A DNA stretch of 64,000 nucleotides from Entomortierella parvispora (lineage: Eukaryota; Mortierellomycota; Mortierellomycetes; Mortierellales; Mortierellaceae), in contig OY752141.1 of the NCBI GenBank assembly GCA_963573315.1, forward strand, positions 744,001 through 808,000. The letters run 5' to 3'. Below the pieces are notes generated by a model. The model did no database searches. It saw only the letters and a program-made list of their open reading frames with translations, and was not told where the DNA came from. Both the position numbers and the translations under genes were made by a program. This document shows positions 59,997 through 64,000 of this stretch, piece after piece. How positions within the stretch are numbered: position 1 is the stretch's first letter; the number at the start of each line of letters is the position of its first letter.

Positions 59997-62226
59997 ATGA
60001 ATCTGAATCACGATGCCATCAAGAACAACCTCGAGTGGGTCTCCAACCTCTCGATCGACGTTGAGCCCGATGCGGTCCGCAAGTCGTCCATTATCTGCAC
60101 CATCGGTAAGGCCCCCTGTTTTTCTCACGAAACGTGTCTACTCCGATCGATCATCAATGACATTTGACTAAATCGGAGTATCTGATCCTGCCCAGGTCCC
60201 AACACAAACAAGGTCGAGATGATCACTGCCCTGCGACGCGCTGGCATGAATATCGTTCGCATGGTGAGGCAGTCAAAGAAAAGAATCCATGAAACAGTAA
60301 AGCGGATCTGCTGCTTCTCGATGGCTAACTAAAAAAAACCTCTCAATCAATCCACCCCCTTTACCCCCCCGTGGGAGTAGAACTTCAGTCATGGTACTTA
60401 TGAGTACCACAAGTCCGTCATTGATAACACGCGTCAGAGTTATCTTGAGGATCCAGGCAGACCCGTTGCAATTGCCCTGGACACCAAAGGACCCGAGATC
60501 CGAACGGGTTTGATGGCCGGAGGAGTTGATGTTCCCTTCAAGGCTGGTCACCAGATGATCTTCACAACAGACGAGAGATATGCCGAGGCTAGCACGGATC
60601 AGGTGCTCTATCTTGATTACAAAAACATCACCAAGGTCCTGCGACCGGGCAAGATCATCTACATTGATGACGGCGTGATGTCGTTCAAAGTCCTGGAGGT
60701 TGGGGAGACGGAGCTCAAGGTCGAGGCCTTGAACAATGGAAAGCTGTCGTCCAAGAAGGGAGTGAACTTGCCAAAGACAAATGTGGATTTGCCAGCGCTT
60801 TCAGAAAAGGACAAGCATGATTTACGTTTTGGCGTAGAGCAGAACGTGGACATGATTTTTGCTTCATTTATCCGTTGCGGCGAGGACATCCGAGAGATTC
60901 GCCGCGAGTTGGGAGAGGCCGGAAAGCACATCAAGATTATTGCCAAGATTGAAAACCATCAGGTAAAGGGGAAAAATGGGGCAAAGATAAAAGATAACCA
61001 GTGAAAGGGGGGAGGGGACGTGCAGTGCAGCAGCGTGGGCAAAAGAATGGATCGGAGAGGGCGAAAGAAAGAAAGCCCGAGAGATCAGCGGAACAGGGAG
61101 GCTGCATGCTGCATGGGGGTTGGGGTGTAGCGTGGGGGAAGTGCTCTCAAAGATACTATCATTAATGCGGCTAGAACATGAAGCCTGACCACTGGACCAA
61201 GACGGCAATTGACATCATCGTACTCTTTTGTTTCTTTGGGCAATTGACGACTAACTTGACTCGCCCCCACAACTTCATGCTGATAATTAGGGTGTCCAAA
61301 ATTTTGATGATATTTTGTCAGAAACAGACGGTGTGATGGTGGCGAGAGGAGATCTTGGAATTGAGATTCCTTGCTCGTCTGTGTTCTTGGCCCAAAAGAT
61401 GATGATCGCAAAGTGCAACATTGCTGGCAAGCCCGTCATCTGTGCCACGCAGATGCTCGAGTCCATGACTGTAAGTACTAATTGATAATATATGACCACA
61501 ATCAACAGAACAATGCATTGATGGTTTCTCATACATATCTAGTATAATCCTCGCCCAACACGCGCAGAGGTTTCCGACGTGGCCAATGCAATTCTGGACG
61601 GTGCAGACTGTGTCATGTTGTCAGGAGAGACTGCCAAGGGCGCTTACCCTCTCGAGGCAGTCAGGACTATGCACGAGACTTGTGTGTTGGCTGAATCTGC
61701 CATCTGCTACCCACCCCTGTTCAATGAGCTTCGTGATCTGACTCCAAGACCAACCAAGACCACGGAAACGGTTGCTTCATCTGCAGTTTCTGCGGCCCAT
61801 GAACAAGCCGCTGGAGCCATCATTGTTTTGACCACCAGTGGAACGACTGCCCGCTTGGTCAGCAAGTATCGACCCAAGTGCCCGATCATTTGTTTGACAA
61901 GAAATGCATCGACTGCAAGACAGGTTCATCTCCATCGTGGATGCTACCCCTTCCACTACCTGCCAGAGCGTGGTGCCGATTGGCAAGAGGATGTTGGTAA
62001 GTCAATTTTAGTTTTATGAACTGTTGTGACGTGACGTGATGAGTGATGAAGAGAGCGCCGAAGGCTCACATTTTTAACGAAAAAAATAGATGCTCGTCTG
62101 CGATACGGCATGGAGCAAGGCATTGAAGCCGGTTTGCTGAAGAAGGGCGACGTTGTGGTCATGATCCAAGGCTGGAAGGGAGGACTAGGCAACACGAATA
62201 CGCTCCGAGTGTTGCACGCAGAGTAG
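59997..62226 (+). CDS. PYK1: Pyruvate kinase
   Basis: Six exons (59997-60105, 60196-60263, 60381-60962, 61291-61470, 61543-61996, 62090-62226), 509 residues, normal length. Landmarks in order: [46 protein letters not shown] with the catalytic Lys, [15 protein letters not shown] (nucleotide and metal site), [10 protein letters not shown], and [14 protein letters not shown]. The C-terminal allosteric domain follows ([15 protein letters not shown], ending [12 protein letters not shown]). It converts phosphoenolpyruvate and ADP to pyruvate and ATP in the cytosol, the last step of glycolysis. The intron after exon 3 (328 bases) is long for this window. Confidence 0.97.
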
Positions 62227-62773
62227 AAATGGTGGGGGGCTGAAAGTCTACTGTGCTTGGATTCACCAAGAGTCAGCCGACAAAGTCATCCAATACGTAA
62301 AATACGAATTTCTTTATTTGAACGCGGCGTGTCACTGAACCCCCTGTAATTGCACGCGCTGGCACACGGGTCTGCGGATATGCGGAGGGGTGATGGGAAT
62401 GGATTGACCAGGAGCGAGGATGCAGGCGGCATGTGCATTACATGTGGAAAGGGGGGAAAGAGGACAAAGACATTGTCTCTATACTGCTACCACATGTCGA
62501 CCATGTCGACAATTACAGACAAATTACAGCAAACGAGGAGAAGAGCAGACAAAACGTGACTTTTCGACATGAGGAGTGAGGACCATTGACGTCTTCAGAG
62601 GTCATCTTTTCTTTCTTTCTTCTTGCTCTCCAATCATTCCACTCATTACGCCCCTTCCTTCTTTTGTCTCGCACTTTGCCCAACTACTCGACTAGAGACA
62701 CATCTACTACTCCCCCCCTTTGTCTCTTTTTCTCCTTCTCTCTTTCCCGCCTTTTTTTATCCCCTAACATACT
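62227..62773. other. Spacer and leader upstream of the SH3 gene
   Basis: No gene seen. From about 62600 the sequence is CT-rich up to the ATG at 62774. Confidence 0.6.
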
Positions 62774-64000
62774 ATGGGTAAGTGCGCCTGTACCCTAGAG
62801 CTACCGTTGGTCATCGCAAGCCCTTTCATCAGCAGGGCCTGACCACCGCCATTTCTCTCCTTCTTGACCCTGGTTACACTCTTGGCCTTCCCTTGACGCT
62901 CTCTGACCGACTTTTTCTTGGTTTCATAGGCTCGACAAAGTACATCGTGCACCATGTCTACGTCGCCGAGAAGGACGACGAGCTGACGCTCGAGGTGGGC
63001 GATGTCATCAATGTCCAGGACATGTCAGACCCCGGCTGGTGGGTTGGAGAGCAGGTCAAGGATGGCAAGGCCGGTTGGTTCCCCTCCAATGTAAGAACAG
63101 AGAAAGATAATGGGGAGAGAGCCCTCGCTTCTTTGTTTCCCCAGCTCTTTGGCTGATTGGCGGCCGTTGTCCTCGCCAGTCATTGTCGCAATAATGAGGG
63201 AAAGGAAGGAAACCAAAGGAAAGTGGAGGAATTGACCCAAGACCAAGGACAATGAACTAACCATTCAACCGGTCCATTCCTGTTTCTCTCTATCTCTCTT
63301 TTTGGACGCATTGTTAGTTTGTTGATCCCTATGATGAGAATGCCGTGCCCGTCGCTGCCAGCGTGGAGGAGCCCATTGAAGTCGCCACAGCCCAGAAGCA
63401 TGCTGAGGATGCCGCTGCTGTGGAACCACCAGCAGCGCCCAAGCACGAAGGTATCAGCGGTGCAGTAACAGCATCACCACCACCACCACCACCATAACCA
63501 CCACAACCACCACTATCGCTGTGACGAGCGTTCTTGAGTGCAACGGCTGTATTTTTGTCCATGATTTGCAACCTGACCCCTGAATTTTTTCTACTCTTGT
63601 TCGTGTCATCAGGTCCAGTCATTGCGCGCGTGGAGTACGACTATGAGGCCAAGGAGTCGGGCGAGCTTTCTTTGGAAGCTGGCCGCGTTGTCACCATTCT
63701 GGATCAGAGCAACCCTGCTTGGTGGACTGGAGACCTGAACGGAAAGGTCGGCACGTTCCCTAGCAACGTAAGTATTGACAGAGAGAGAGAGAGAGGGGTA
63801 GAGTGCTAGACTCGGACTAAGATCCATTTGTCCTCATTCTTTGCCCAACAATAGTACGTCAAGTTGCTGGAAAACAAGGAGGAGCCCGCAGAAGGAGCAG
63901 GCGACAAACCCGCAAAGTTCAAGCTGGCTGCATTCGGAGTGAAGCAAGGAGGATTGGGATCTCTGTTTGCAGGTGGTGTCGTTCCTGGCTTGAAAAAGAC
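62774..64000 (+). CDS. Tandem SH3-domain protein (partial, runs off the window)
   Basis: Exons 62774-62777, 62930-63090, 63318-63450, 63613-63767 and 63855-64000 (continuing). The first exon is only ATGG: codon 2 is completed across a 152-base intron, giving M-G-S-T-K-Y. SH3 domain 1 covers about 5-60 (HHVYVAEKDDELTLEVGD, GWWVGEQ, GWFPSNFV). A Val/Ala/Glu-rich linker follows, then SH3 domain 2 from about 100 (ARVEYDYEAKESGELSLEAG, AWWTGDL, GTFPSNYVKLLE). The visible part ends in a Gly-rich segment (KFKLAAFGVKQGGLGSLFAG). SH3 tandem proteins in fungi are mostly actin-patch and endocytosis adaptors binding Pro-rich ligands; the exact orthologue is unclear without the missing 3' part. No ATG in frame near exon 2 offers a simpler start. 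Confidence 0.8.

Overview
The window is nuclear DNA of a filamentous fungus. Genes are dense on both strands and broken by many short GT-AG introns (mostly 60-130 bases). Coding regions are preceded by pyrimidine-rich leaders, and spacers are full of microsatellites and homopolymer runs. The gene set (fungal AP-1-type bZIP factor, chitinase, allantoinase, dynein/dynactin parts, an LRR-type F-box gene) and the overall style fit an early-diverging Mucoromycota fungus, most likely Mortierellales. That placement is inference from gene content, not from a marker gene. All exon models were built by hand from splice sites, reading frame and family similarity.

Layout. 1-5.1 kb: repeat-rich spacer with a possible last exon of an R-SNARE-like gene at the left edge. 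5.1-10 kb: a syntaxin-like Qa-SNARE (+) convergent with a four-exon bZIP transcription factor (-). 10-17.7 kb: sparse; tRNA-Glu(UUC), cyclin C (7 exons, -), and three tentative very small spliced genes. 17.7-25 kb: an MFS exporter, a four-helix membrane protein and a membrane-anchored GH3 beta-glucosidase (all +). 25-28.3 kb: a dual-specificity phosphatase (-) divergent from a Tctex-type dynein light chain (+). 28.5-34.6 kb: an alpha/beta-hydrolase-fold protein whose nucleophile position is glycine, a broken F-box gene and the AAA+ ATPase Rvb2. 36.8-47.6 kb: a secreted GH18 chitinase with two chitin-binding modules, dynactin p150 (9 exons) and allantoinase. 49-54.5 kb: a large single-pass membrane protein of the fungal DUF3712/Tag1-like type followed in tandem by a decayed, frameshifted partial copy. 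54.8-64 kb: AP-3 delta adaptin (10 exons), pyruvate kinase (6 exons) and the start of a tandem-SH3 protein that runs off the right edge.

Functional themes. Vesicle traffic and transport are well represented (Qa-SNARE, AP-3 delta, dynactin p150, dynein light chain, SH3 protein). Others are transcription and chromatin (bZIP, cyclin C, Rvb2), carbohydrate and wall degradation (GH3, GH18), purine-nitrogen use (allantoinase) and glycolysis (pyruvate kinase). Nothing suggests an operon, biosynthetic cluster, transposon, virus or CRISPR. I see no clear new multi-gene system. The most unusual items are the probable pseudo-hydrolase with an open frame beyond its stop, the intact/decayed DUF3712 pair, the disrupted F-box gene, and a (CAGA)n motif recurring upstream of several unrelated genes.
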